A stretch of 64,000 bases of DNA from assembly GCA_012934845.2 (NCBI GenBank), contig WNNJ02000976.1:1-64000 (forward strand), read 5' to 3'. Below, in pieces: positions 24,601-30,496 of this stretch; within the stretch, counting starts at the first letter, position 1, and each line of letters opens with the position of its first letter. The position numbers and the translations under genes are program-made. The notes beneath the pieces are model-generated. The model did no database searches and was not told where the DNA came from. It saw only the letters and a list, made by a program, of their open reading frames with translations. The DNA comes from Pomphorhynchus laevis. Taxonomy: Eukaryota > Acanthocephala > Palaeacanthocephala > Echinorhynchida > Pomphorhynchidae.

Positions 24601-27584
24601 CCTCACGAGAACACAATAGATTCGATAGACATAATCTGCCTTTTCTGAAACCATGCTGTTGAGAGCAAATCTATCTGGACTACACCAAGTGACTCATTAT
24701 CCTTTCGTGAACTATACGCTTCATAGTTTTACTTATATGGCTAGTTAAACTTATAGGCCTGTAGTTACTAGCTGAATTCCGCGCACCTTTCTTATAAACA
24801 GGTACTACCATGGCACGTTTCCAGTCGAGCAGTAATTTGCCAGAGTTTAAAGAGAGGTGAAACAGTATTGACAAGGGCCGAGAGAGGTGGGCACTCAAGA
24901 TACGTAAAAGAAAGGAGTGAATATCGTCAGGATTAGCAAATGAACACCCCGACAGCAGAATCAATTTGGCAAATACTTCATCTTTAGTAATTTAAATCAA
25001 ATCACCGGAGACATGAGATCTGAGTAGTTCATAATTAATGTCGGATACCGACGAAACACTGCTTAGAGTAAATTAATTTGCAAATTCCTCGGCAATGTCG
25101 ACCTGAGAACACAATAGACAATCATCAACAACCAAGTGAGGAATATCACAGGGAACATTTCCATTTTGGCGCATGTATATCCGAAAACGTTTGGAATTTT
25201 AACCAATCGAATTTACGAGGTCGTACTCATAATTAACACGCTTATTAGTAAAGAGTCATTTAAAAACATTACGAGCTTGTCTGAAAGATGAGATGAACGA
25301 TGTGTCATTACGTGATAGTTTAAAGAAACGGTTTCGTTCGTACAGTTCTTTTTTGAGATCATGGTCAAACCAAACTGGCTTGCAGTTGTAACGCTTCGTG
25401 ATTACTTTTTTGGGGCAAACTTATTTGAAACTTTAAGTAACTTATCACGAATTACATGCCAGCAACAGTCAACTGAACCGTCATTACAACAAAAGTTAAT
25501 ACAATCTGCATAAGTCAAGAGAGCTGTGTGATCTGCCTTATGCCACAGCCGTTTGACCAAATAGGCTCAGCATCCTCCATCATAGCCACCATAGAAGGAC
25601 GAATACCGAATTGAATGATTACAGGGTCACTCAATCCCAGAGGAGATACATAGCGTGTGTCACAAGCATGATCACAATTTCGAGAAAAGAGTAGATTAAG
25701 TATAAATGAACTATTGCAGAATAGTCTGGTAGGACAGGTAGGTAATTGAACGAGTAATAAATCGTGAGTCAAGAATTGCCATATTTGAGTTTCAGAAGCA
25801 TTGCAATGATCAATACTAAAACCACCAACATCACTAACACAACACTCAGAATGTTAAAATCACCAGATGGGACGAAAGGACGATGACGCTTACATGAATT
25901 AAGAGAATTACGCAGTACATCGTCAAAACCAGATTATTTAGGAGTTCTATAAAGGACACCAAGCGAAAATCTAAGTTCAGATAATATTACGTCTAACATC
26001 AAGCACTCACAAGTTCTTTCACTAGTGAAATACTCGACCGAACCGACTACAACCACTCCGTGAGCTAAATAGATGGCAACACCACTCCCGCGACGAACAT
26101 CACACCTATCTGACTAAGTTACGGTATAACCCTGAATATTAATTGTAACATCACTAATCCCACTATGCAGCCACGACTCAGATACGGCAAAGACGACAAA
26201 ATGTTTTGTAGTCAACATAATGCTAAGATCATCCAGATTAGAAGTTAAGCTACGAATGTTAGAATATTCAATGAGAAGATCACGCTTATTTGTAGAAGCT
26301 GCAATACCCGTTTTCACCAAACTGAAATCCACAAGGGAACCCACAGATATAGAACCAGCACTCAAAGGTCCATGCAGATTGGATGCCAACGCACAAATGG
26401 CTTGCGTTGGCAAACACGAAAATTTCTGACACACAAATCCACCTCACCTTCGCCACGACGGCATGCAAGCTTCTGCTTAGTATTAAGTAATAAAATACGC
26501 TCTTCGTGAGAAAGATCCTTTTAAATACGAACATGTTGATTTTTTAGTCTGAATCCTCGATTTAAGAAGGACTTAGCTTCAATAGTTGATCCGAGGACAA
26601 CCTTTAGAAGCCTAGGATGGTTATCAGATGTTTTCCTACCAAGTCGAAACATACTCCTGACAGTTAACTTGGACACAACATCTCGATCTGAATTGTCGAA
26701 CATGGTGGAAATAATGGTCCTGACTGCATCAACGTCATTATCAAAACGAGTTTTCAAAACGCTACTTGCAGATTCACTTAAATTTGCAAACAACACATAA
26801 CAAGACCTGTCAAAGTTTTGATGTCGGGAACGTTTATTAGATTCAGATTCAACATGCGCCCAGTCTGACGAAATTAAGTTGGACAGACGACGCCACAGGC
26901 CACAGCGATCAAGCTGTGGCCCGTTGCCATCAACAATATAAAATTATAACAATATAAAATTATATAAAATTTTAACAATATAAAATTATATTGTTAAAAT
27001 TACGTTCGTGTGCCATCTAATCATATGTTTAGGCATAATCAATTATTCAACGAGACCTATTCTTTTAAATAAATTTTTACAACGTTTCAGTCATACACAG
27101 TGACCCTTTTCAGGGTCACTGTGTACTACTAACTTGAAAAGAGTCACTGTGTATGACCGAAACGTTGTAAAAAAATATTTAAAAGAATTTGTCTTGTGTG
27201 AATAATTGAAAAATATATAAATAATATTGTATATAAACAATATAAAATAATATCGGCCAAGCATAACAAATCGGCTAAGATGACCGAGCAGTAAACAAAG
27301 TCGTTATTTTTGGCTAACCTGATAGATAGCTTTGAATTAAAGGATTTACGCTCTGTCTGTATATATCAGTATCAGCAGTCTCCATATCAAATACGTTATC
27401 AAATTCATATTCATAAGTGTCGACGTTTATCTTTTTAAATATAAAAAGCTTAATTTTGACTTTTACGAAAAGGAAGATTACTCACCAAATTTGAAGACAG
27501 GATATTCACAATAGTCTTTGAATTATTCTCAACTTCACGGGCAATTAATGGTCGTACGCGCAGTGCTACTTTAACGTGCTGCAT
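441..27584 (-). CDS. Kinesin-4-like motor protein, N-terminal 338 codons (7 exons, 3' end outside window)
   Basis: ATP-driven microtubule motor. Exons join as 27584-27486, 27430-27319, 16082-15913, 15852-15766, 8226-7986, 3748-3626, 622-441; every junction has gt/ag and keeps frame, giving exactly 1014 nt. Seen in the translation: N-terminal beta strand [10 protein letters not shown] (res. 4-13), P-loop GQTGSGKT (80-87), switch I NRSSSRSH (190-197), switch II DLAGSE (217-222), [10 protein letters not shown] (267-276), and a motor end near 320 followed by a neck linker. No stop or missing catalytic residue interrupts the motor, so it looks functional. TRILKDSLGGN and the MIAC..S and TLRYA.RA..I blocks resemble the kinesin-4 group (KIF4/KIF21/KIF27 type); the subfamily is inferred. 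Introns 1 and 3 are 55 and 60 bp; introns 2, 4, 5 and 6 are 3.0-11.2 kb and packed with transposons. Stalk and tail exons would lie left of position 1. Confidence 0.92.
905..1190. repeat. Imperfect tandem duplication, about 140-bp unit
   Basis: Two degenerate copies of one unit: both carry agattggrc..atggacgaaaa, a GAAGAG block, a 'gttragatcatc / gttgaatcatc' block and ggatatcgggaac. Flanking sequence from about 730 shows no recognisable gene. Origin unknown; it sits just upstream of an RTE fragment. Confidence 0.6.
1315..1735 (+). pseudogene. RTE-like LINE reverse transcriptase fragment
   Basis: Decayed reverse transcriptase from a non-LTR retrotransposon. Across two frames it retains [33 protein letters not shown] and [18 protein letters not shown], which match the fingers and palm A region of RTE-type elements (QCGFRPGRGTTDQ.., CFVDLEKAFDRVPR, RVGLRQGCPLSP). 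The Asp of palm motif A is kept (VFDRV appears in the expected place), but the YADD block is missing because a Penelope-like fragment abuts at about 1731. Confidence 0.8.
1731..3112 (-). pseudogene. Penelope-like element RT with internal in-frame tandem duplication
   Basis: A 465-codon open frame (3093-1696). It contains the [20 protein letters not shown] block, [22 protein letters not shown] (palm motif A) and [13 protein letters not shown] (motif B), which resemble Penelope-like reverse transcriptases. A block of about 356 bp occurs twice in the same orientation (2750-3105 and 2011-2367, offset 738 bp), so one truncated copy is fused in frame to the next. The 3' part of the gene, including the catalytic DD motif C and any GIY-YIG nuclease, is missing. 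Similar fragments occur at 8.5-9.6, 10.1, 11.8-12.5, 13.3-14.0 and 15.2 kb. Confidence 0.82.
3113..3625. other. Intron 6 spacer, AT-rich, no gene seen
   Basis: AT-rich non-coding sequence between the Penelope-like fragment and kinesin exon 6. No repeat family or motif recognised. Confidence 0.5.
3626..3748 (-). CDS. Kinesin exon 6
   Basis: Two bases, 40 codons, one base. Encodes [12 protein letters not shown] and [10 protein letters not shown], the microtubule-binding part of the motor. Acceptor tatag, donor gtattt. The residue at the exon 5/6 junction is Ala where kinesin-4 members often have Gly or Ser. Confidence 0.92.
3749..4300. other. Intron 5 spacer, AT-rich, no gene seen
   Basis: Low-complexity AT-rich intron sequence with short attaat/aattaa repeats. 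Nothing coding was found. Confidence 0.5.
4310..5640. repeat. 95-bp satellite array (about 14 units) derived from a LINE endonuclease segment
   Basis: Head-to-tail array with a 95-bp period; the landmark gtgagaatgg recurs at about 4334, 4429, 4524, 4619 and onward. Each unit translated on the + strand reads like [18 protein letters not shown] followed by SRLKPVGL. That is the segment just before the KRPD motif of the restriction-like-endonuclease LINE found at 6255-6760 and 39.2-40.4 kb. Because 95 is not a multiple of 3, the array is not itself a protein repeat. Units differ by a few substitutions, with variant types interspersed. Confidence 0.9.
5683..6030. repeat. Direct repeat of about 90 bp, offset 255 bp, interrupting the satellite
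   Basis: The block that starts cggttgaatttcattttg and runs through gagatatttccggacctc to ttcagctat occurs at about 5683-5772 and 5938-6027. It separates the regular satellite from its diverged units at 6030-6360. The 165-bp sequence between the copies has no recognised content. Confidence 0.75.
6030..6360. repeat. Diverged satellite units leading into the parent LINE
   Basis: Three to four degenerate units of the 95-bp satellite. The last unit (about 6285-6365) continues directly into the rest of the endonuclease domain of the parent LINE rather than into another unit, so this marks the boundary of the amplified segment. Confidence 0.75.
6255..6760 (+). pseudogene. LINE C-terminal fragment with degenerate restriction-like endonuclease
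   Basis: The translation shows [18 protein letters not shown], then [12 protein letters not shown]...FVW. This matches the PD-(D/E)xK-type nuclease of LINEs that carry a restriction-like endonuclease (family pattern KRPDG...W...L.WD.T). The second catalytic Asp is replaced (WTLH where WD is expected). In another frame, 6505-6650 reads [20 protein letters not shown] and further residues, the conserved C-terminal block. Stops and a frameshift show it is dead. It is the likely source of the adjacent 95-bp satellite. Confidence 0.75.
6770..7985. other. Intron 5 spacer, mostly AT-rich
   Basis: No coding region recognised. It contains one strong 16-bp hairpin at 7078-7113. Short open frames near 7590-7812 occur on both strands in AT-rich sequence and have no family features. 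Confidence 0.5.
7078..7113. repeat. Perfect 16-bp inverted repeat, 4-nt loop
   Basis: Arms ctgctgattcggttac (7078-7093) and gtaaccgaatcagcag (7098-7113) with loop ctcc. Probably the relic of a small inverted-repeat element or a replication snap-back. Confidence 0.85.
7986..8226 (-). CDS. Kinesin exon 5 (switch I and II)
   Basis: 80 codons plus one base. Encodes the nucleotide-sensing loops [12 protein letters not shown] (switch I) and [10 protein letters not shown] (switch II). Acceptor ttatag, donor gtttat at phase 1. It stands between two transposon-filled introns and is uninterrupted. Confidence 0.93.
8510..9600 (-). pseudogene. Penelope-like element fragments, rearranged
   Basis: Several blocks match the minus-strand element at 1.7-3.1 kb: 8513-8590 (the SNNF.. 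region with an internal deletion), 8640-8760 (GG.GSPI motif B and a little more C-terminal sequence), 8760-9125 (palm A region in two partial copies), then an N-terminal block at 9586-9160 (150 codons; Lys/Asn-rich, containing [20 protein letters not shown]). The order of blocks differs from a normal element, so this is a mosaic. A short palindrome at 9113-9150 joins two of them. Confidence 0.75.
9601..9668. repeat. Perfect 33-bp inverted repeat with 2-nt spacer
   Basis: The left arm 9601-9633 and right arm 9636-9668 are exact reverse complements with only 'ga' between them. The left arm is the natural Penelope-like sequence (compare 13817-13850), so the right arm is a snap-back copy made at the end of the element. 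Confidence 0.93.
9680..9880 (+). pseudogene. LINE reverse transcriptase fragment (palm/thumb)
   Basis: The + strand frame reads [20 protein letters not shown] then [15 protein letters not shown], the conserved RT block after the YADD motif in jockey/CR1/R1-type LINEs (pattern LN..KTK...FR.GG). It is only about 70 codons long, then stops follow. Clade not resolved. Confidence 0.7.
10110..10205 (-). pseudogene. Penelope-like element fragment
   Basis: Corresponds to 2625-2712 of the copy at 1.7-3.1 kb (the ttaatcagctta, aaagta and atttaagt blocks). Truncated on both sides by neighbouring fragments. Confidence 0.7.
10206..11815 (-). pseudogene. RTE-clade LINE, ORF2 C-terminal half
   Basis: Reading from 11815 down: a degraded linker, RT fingers (region 11460-11190, several frames), [20 protein letters not shown], then the intact catalytic box [13 protein letters not shown] (about 10990-10950), [23 protein letters not shown], and the C-terminal RTE block [20 protein letters not shown] and [13 protein letters not shown] ending near 10215. 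This is the standard order of RTE/BovB-like elements. Frameshifts divide it into at least three open segments and the endonuclease is missing, so it is a 5'-truncated dead copy. It lies in kinesin intron 4. Confidence 0.87.
11820..12500 (-). pseudogene. Penelope-like element N-terminal fragment (copy 2)
   Basis: The minus-strand frame 12318-12037 (93 codons) reads [20 protein letters not shown] and [18 protein letters not shown], the same as the block at 9.2-9.6 kb and at 13.3-13.7 kb. The L2-like fragment at 12510 cuts it from the next copy. Confidence 0.75.
12510..13284 (+). pseudogene. L2-like LINE reverse transcriptase fragment
   Basis: Contains [51 protein letters not shown] and [14 protein letters not shown]; both motif A and the YADD box are intact. 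It is very close to 58275-59052 of the long L2-like copy. A homopolymer-linked frameshift before the VPQGS block splits it. It sits between two minus-strand Penelope-like fragments, which suggests insertion into, or recombination within, that element. Confidence 0.88.
13285..13990 (-). pseudogene. Penelope-like element N-terminal region (copy 3)
   Basis: The longest version of the N-terminal block: [18 protein letters not shown], the [11 protein letters not shown] segment and an upstream leader to about 13990. A frameshift near 13640 breaks it. The same leader is repeated as a short fragment at 15190-15310. Confidence 0.75.
14000..15765. other. Intron 4 spacer with element tails
   Basis: 14000-14085 resembles the right end of the dispersed repeat at 18.3 and 30.4 kb. 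14510-14610 has a gaactgaagaagaacac / aacgaaataataaaaacgc pattern that looks like a retroelement 3' end. 15190-15310 is a short Penelope-like piece (minus). No gene was seen elsewhere. Confidence 0.45.
15766..15852 (-). CDS. Kinesin exon 4
   Basis: 29 codons, [13 protein letters not shown] onward. Joined to exon 3 it gives [14 protein letters not shown], the conserved kinesin helix (family S..EIYNE.I.DLL). The 60-bp intron 3 separates the two. Donor gttagc at phase 0. Confidence 0.92.
15913..16082 (-). CDS. Kinesin exon 3 (P-loop)
   Basis: Two bases plus 56 codons. Completes the split Gly codon and encodes [14 protein letters not shown], the Walker A nucleotide-binding loop, then [11 protein letters not shown] and SVSFIE. 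Acceptor ccctaag, donor gtggat at phase 0. An open frame running on into the intron is not coding. Confidence 0.93.
16685..16845 (+). repeat. Dispersed pseudoknot-like repeat, copy A (diverged)
   Basis: Shares the line-up attaataaataacagacgttg, agaggtcatcagga, actgctatgctatcagg and catagcag/ggggcc core (here atggcag, ggaact) with the other copies listed. The CTGCTATG arm still pairs through a G-T pair. Confidence 0.75.
16850..17870. other. Intron 2 spacer, AT-rich
   Basis: AT-rich intron sequence with short duplications (for example gataggattataattta at about 17150 and 17163). Nothing coding recognised. Confidence 0.45.
17870..18370 (+). repeat. Dispersed pseudoknot-like repeat, copy B (full length)
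   Basis: About 490 bp, almost the same as 30003-30482. The left part starts aatcagctaactgagtctac; the right part ends in a ttgtgttgatttatatatttt tract. The core has two interleaved inverted repeats: CTGCTATG 18144-18151 with CATAGCAG 18186-18193, and GGCCCC 18164-18169 with GGGGCC 18195-18200, followed by a hairpin aaatacat/atgtattt at 18201-18223. No open frame. Confidence 0.85.
18605..18730 (+). repeat. Dispersed pseudoknot-like repeat, copy C (degraded)
   Basis: Recognised by taataaataaatggacaatg, taccaggatgaactgatatg and accaaacatag; the arms are eroded. Confidence 0.6.
18770..18960 (+). repeat. Dispersed pseudoknot-like repeat, copy D (truncated)
   Basis: Starts with the family left end (aatcagataactgagtcaac) and reaches tcaggaggaactgcaatg, after which it stops matching. 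Confidence 0.6.
19176..19440 (+). mobile_element. hAT-like transposon end fragment
   Basis: Begins CAGGGGTGTCAAAC followed by two gcggcccg repeats, the typical terminus of many hAT (Charlie-like) elements. No matching opposite end was found downstream, and the L2-like LINE starts near 19500, so only one end is present. Confidence 0.6.
19500..21175 (-). pseudogene. L2-like LINE, endonuclease to early RT, truncated
   Basis: Minus-strand homologue of 56.5-58.4 kb in the long L2-like copy. Recognisable pieces: [16 protein letters not shown] (endonuclease Asp/Asn motif, about 20520-20475), [19 protein letters not shown], and [16 protein letters not shown] / SLDPFLLT near the 3' edge. Many frameshifts. 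The RT catalytic part is absent; the junction with unrelated sequence is near 19500. Confidence 0.82.
21264..22335. mobile_element. Nested inverted-repeat element
   Basis: Unit A-B-A': terminal arms of about 125 bp (21264-21388 and 21748-21872, above 90 percent match by eye) flank a 360-bp core. The core is then repeated in inverted orientation at 21880-22258, followed by part of another arm (22258-22331). So the region is an inverted duplication of a foldback or MITE-like element. No transposase frame; short open frames in B and B' are not convincing. Confidence 0.75.
22563..23040 (-). pseudogene. L2-like LINE 3' end fragment
   Basis: Minus-strand match to the end of the L2-like ORF and its 3' UTR (compare 59265-59740). 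The 3' terminal stem-loop lies at 22589-22604. Truncated at its 5' side at about 23035. Confidence 0.8.
23215..23440 (-). repeat. Dispersed pseudoknot-like repeat, copy E
   Basis: Reverse-orientation copy; reading along the + strand it shows ggccccgctgctatgttggg, then gaggccgaaac and gatagcatagcag. The CTGCTATG pair is perfect; the GC-rich pair has one mismatch. Confidence 0.8.
23500..23640 (-). repeat. Dispersed pseudoknot-like repeat, copy F (diverged)
   Basis: Reverse-orientation copy with ctgctgctatgttgggtaga retained and the GC-rich arms altered (gaccct, ggaacc). Confidence 0.65.
23900..26935 (-). pseudogene. CR1-like LINE with ORF1, endonuclease and RT, internally deleted
   Basis: Read from 26935 down: ORF1 segment (26796-26521) with [17 protein letters not shown] and [11 protein letters not shown], typical of CR1-type ORF1; endonuclease from about 26280 ([26 protein letters not shown]) to 25620 ([12 protein letters not shown]); RT fingers ([27 protein letters not shown]), palm A ([16 protein letters not shown]), then [18 protein letters not shown]. 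Right after this the frame jumps to the thumb region, so the segment holding the YADD catalytic box is deleted (near 24335). It ends about 23905. Non-autonomous and dead. It lies in kinesin intron 2 in the same orientation as the gene. Confidence 0.85.
27040..27208. repeat. Foldback element, arms of about 73 bp
   Basis: Left arm 27040-27112 and right arm 27135-27208 are imperfect reverse complements (for example ttttacaacgtttcagtcat and atgaccgaaacgttgtaaaa). Inside lies a smaller hairpin cagtgaccct/agggtcactg. Located 110 bp downstream of kinesin exon 2 in intron 2. Confidence 0.85.
27319..27430 (-). CDS. Kinesin exon 2
   Basis: 37 codons plus one base. Contains [17 protein letters not shown], the kinesin block that precedes the P-loop (family pattern F.FD.VF.....Q...Y). 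Acceptor aaaaag, donor gttagc; it follows a 55-bp intron and ends at phase 1. Confidence 0.9.
27486..27584 (-). CDS. Kinesin exon 1 (start codon)
   Basis: Codes for 33 residues starting [17 protein letters not shown], the typical first beta strand of a kinesin motor. The ATG at 27584-27582 is the only in-frame start before the VRVRP-type motif. The donor gtgagt follows codon TTG at phase 0. A sequence ttttctcag sits three bases upstream of the ATG and could be a splice acceptor for a 5'UTR intron or a trans-spliced leader. Confidence 0.9.
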
Positions 27585-27753
27585 ATTCTGAGAAAATTAT
27601 ATTAGCCGTGAAAATCTTTATTCCTACAGGCGCTACTACTACGAAAATTATTCTAAAAAATTATGTTATTAATTTAATATTCCAAAAAGAAATCACAAAA
27701 AATATTTCGTACATTCAGCTTGTAATTCGTTATTTTTTGTCTCGCCTCCCAAA

Positions 27754-27905
27754 ACGAAACTTAGTAGAAAAGTAAATGGCCATAATAATTCAAATTAATT
27801 ATCAATTAATACGAAACTTAGTATGACAAGTAAACGGCCATAATAATTCAAATTAATTATCAATTAATAACGAAACTTAGTAGACAAGTAAATGGCCATA
27901 ATCAT
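27754..27905. repeat. Tandem repeat, 57-59 bp unit, 3 copies
   Basis: acgaaacttagta recurs at 27754, 27811 and 27870; each unit carries aagtaaatggccataat and, in the first two, the taattatcaattaat block. Lies about 170 bp upstream of the kinesin start codon, so it is within the possible promoter region. Confidence 0.85.
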
Positions 27906-28017
27906 AATCATAGTTATATTTATTATTAATAATTCACATGTCCGAACACTCTTGTGCCCAGCTATTTAGCCCTTGCTGTGTCTTCCGGTGGCTCTGTCGC
28001 TCGCCAGCCATAAGACG

Positions 28018-28232
28018 GAAATTACCACAAGTACAAGAACCTAGATGCCAACATTTTTCATTTCGTGCATGTCGCCGTCAAGACGATGAACGCGATCGGA
28101 CCTAGTGCACAGTCGCTCCTCGCTGCCATCAAAAAAATGACTGTCGTGGACAACGGAAAACAAGCACGCTTTGAGCTGGCTGATGTTAAGGATAAGCACG
28201 GAAGTGCAGCGCGGAAACGCCGTAATTTTTAA
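28018..28232 (+). pseudogene. Restriction-like-endonuclease LINE, C-terminal fragment
   Basis: The frame reads HKYKNLDANIFHFVHVAVKT then NAIGPSAQSLLAAI, which lines up with the C-terminal block of the family (compare TKYSGLN..., [12 protein letters not shown] at 6505-6650 and VPVAVESLGAVGPG-like sequence at 40.26 kb). It ends at a stop at 28230. Short, so the assignment is tentative. Confidence 0.5.
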
Positions 28233-28349
28233 AAGTCGCTGAAGAATTGAATTACTACGAATTAAATCCATTTTACGGATTATTGTAACAAACAGCAGCA
28301 AATGAGCTACAAACTCGTATCGCTTACATAACATGATCAAAAACGTCAA

Positions 28350-30000
28350 CAAATAAAAAATTCAATCAAAAGGAAGTCGCAAATTCCTTCTTTCGGTTTC
28401 GATGGATTTCTTGATAGCATCACTTGATATACTACGAGAGATATGCATCCACTTTAGTCCATTCCACTAATTAATTACCCTGGTTGCAAATCGATGGTGA
28501 AGAGTAATTCTTATAATAGACTTTATTAATTTCCACACATGCCCAAGAGTTTCTGGTTTATCATTCATAGATAGTAAGCTGGAGAAACCCATAAAGCCAT
28601 TAAAAACAAGTAAGACTGAAGTTGATAAATCAATGGTGGATCAGCGATATTTGAAGGTGCCAATACGTAGAGATGTCAAACGTTCAGGAAATCTCAAATT
28701 GGAGAAATTCGGAATCATGCGTGACCCTTTACGTAAGAGGTTCTCAATGTCACGGGATTCCCTTAAAGTCTGTTGATAAGTTACAGGTAAACCACATTCA
28801 AGGATGTGTAGAATAAAGGATCAAAATAGTAGCTTGAACATTGATGGACTTATCCGATCAAAAGACTTAAAAAACACTCATAAAATACGATAGCTTCGAT
28901 TACAAATATATCAAGTGTGGACATTAGTTTTTAAACTACTAGTCATCATCACATAAAGATCTTTAAATTCACTTACTTGGCTTATTTGAATCGAACTAAT
29001 ATGATACGATGAGTTGAGTGAAGAACCAAAGAACATGTGCCACATTTAGGGGGTTAACCATCAAACCATTTTCCGATGCCTATTTTTCTAGACATTCAAA
29101 TCATCTTAAATGATCTTAATGTCTCTTCCATATCTAATACGCCGCCATATCTTAATATCGTTAGCAAACATAACGATATTAGAACGAATTACATATGTGA
29201 GATCATTGATATAGACAATAAAAACAAGTGGTGAGAAAACAGCACCATGTGGAGCACCAGAATGAATAGCGAATGAGATGGACATATCTCCTACACGTAC
29301 TCTGAATTAGCGTGAATTTAAGTAATTTGCAATCCAGGCCACATATATTGGACAAGCACTAAGTGACCTTAATTTATGAATGATACGATCATGCGGAACT
29401 GAATCAAAAGCATTAGATAAATCTACGACAAGTATATCCGATTGAACTCGTCAATCAAATGAAGACTGTCATGAGTTGGAAACCAAACTACTTATTGTTG
29501 ATCTACTTGGTCTAAAACCGTGTTGTGAGTCAGTGAGTTATTGTTGCTTTCCAAATCAGAAGATTTGTTTGACTATTAGCTTTTTAAGCAACTTTCAAAT
29601 AATATATGTCAAGTCAACTGGGCGATAGTTCTTACACACCTGTCGATCTCCCTATTTATACACTGGAACTACAATGGGCTCCTTCCAGCGTGAAGACATT
29701 CGAGATTGGAGAATAGAAAACTAAAATATACGGAACACATGAATATATTTGCGGAGCAATTTTTCAAAAGAATTAAGGGACGTCCGTCAGGACCTGCAGC
29801 GGTGTTCAGTCTTAGTTTACGGAGAAGTTTCGAAACATCGTCAGCACAAAACGACACATTAGATCGATCGAATGCTTATGAACTCTTTTCTGATTTAGAA
29901 CTACACAATGTCCGTGAGTAGCAAAATATCGATGAGAACTCGTGGGCAAATAAGTTTGTCATGACACTATTACACGTGACCTCGCTTTGCGAATCACACT
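28350..30000 (-). pseudogene. CR1/jockey-like LINE, RT region
   Basis: From 30000 down: DVSKLLRKLRLNTAAGPDGR (start of RT), QHGFRPSRSTISSL, LVVDLSNAFDSVPHDRIIHK (palm A), then the catalytic box region reading VMFANDIKIW (29180), where the second acidic residue is Asn instead of Asp, and a thumb region to about 28390. Multiple stops. The 5' end abuts the dispersed repeat at 30003. Confidence 0.8.
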
Positions 30001-30002
30001 TC

Positions 30003-30482
30003 AACCATTAAATCAGCTAACTGAGTCTACGTATTGTTATATAATTATAAAATAAACAAAACATAATAATGCTAAATCAAAATTTAATAATTAAATAATA
30101 AAATTAATAATTGTTTTTAGATTTTCTATAATTTAAATCAAGTTAAAAAATAAAAATAAAAAATAAAATTTAAAATAAACGTCATTTTTATGAATTGACT
30201 AATAAATAACAGACGTTGTATCAGAATAAGAATTAGAGGTCATCAGGAGGAACTGCTATGCTATCAGGTTTCGGCCCCTAACTCCTCTACCCAACATAGC
30301 AGCGGGGCCAAATACATGCTAATGATGTATTTCCTCTGAAATAACTATCTAGTATCTTATTCTAATGCAAAGTATATTATTTATTATCCATCCATAAAAA
30401 TTTGCCACTTAAGAGTTTAAATTTATTCTTTATATTATTGTGTTGATTTATATATTTTACAATTTTCTGCTTGATGTTATTT
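30003..30482 (+). repeat. Dispersed pseudoknot-like repeat, copy G (full length)
   Basis: Nearly identical to 17875-18365. Core arms: CTGCTATG 30253-30260 with CATAGCAG 30295-30302; GGCCCC 30273-30278 with GGGGCC 30304-30309. Confidence 0.87.
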
Positions 30483-30496
30483 TTATAGTAACCTTA

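Noticed and set aside
28041-28352. Minus-strand 103-codon open frame
   Set aside because: It overlaps the plus-strand LINE C-terminal fragment and has no recognisable domain.
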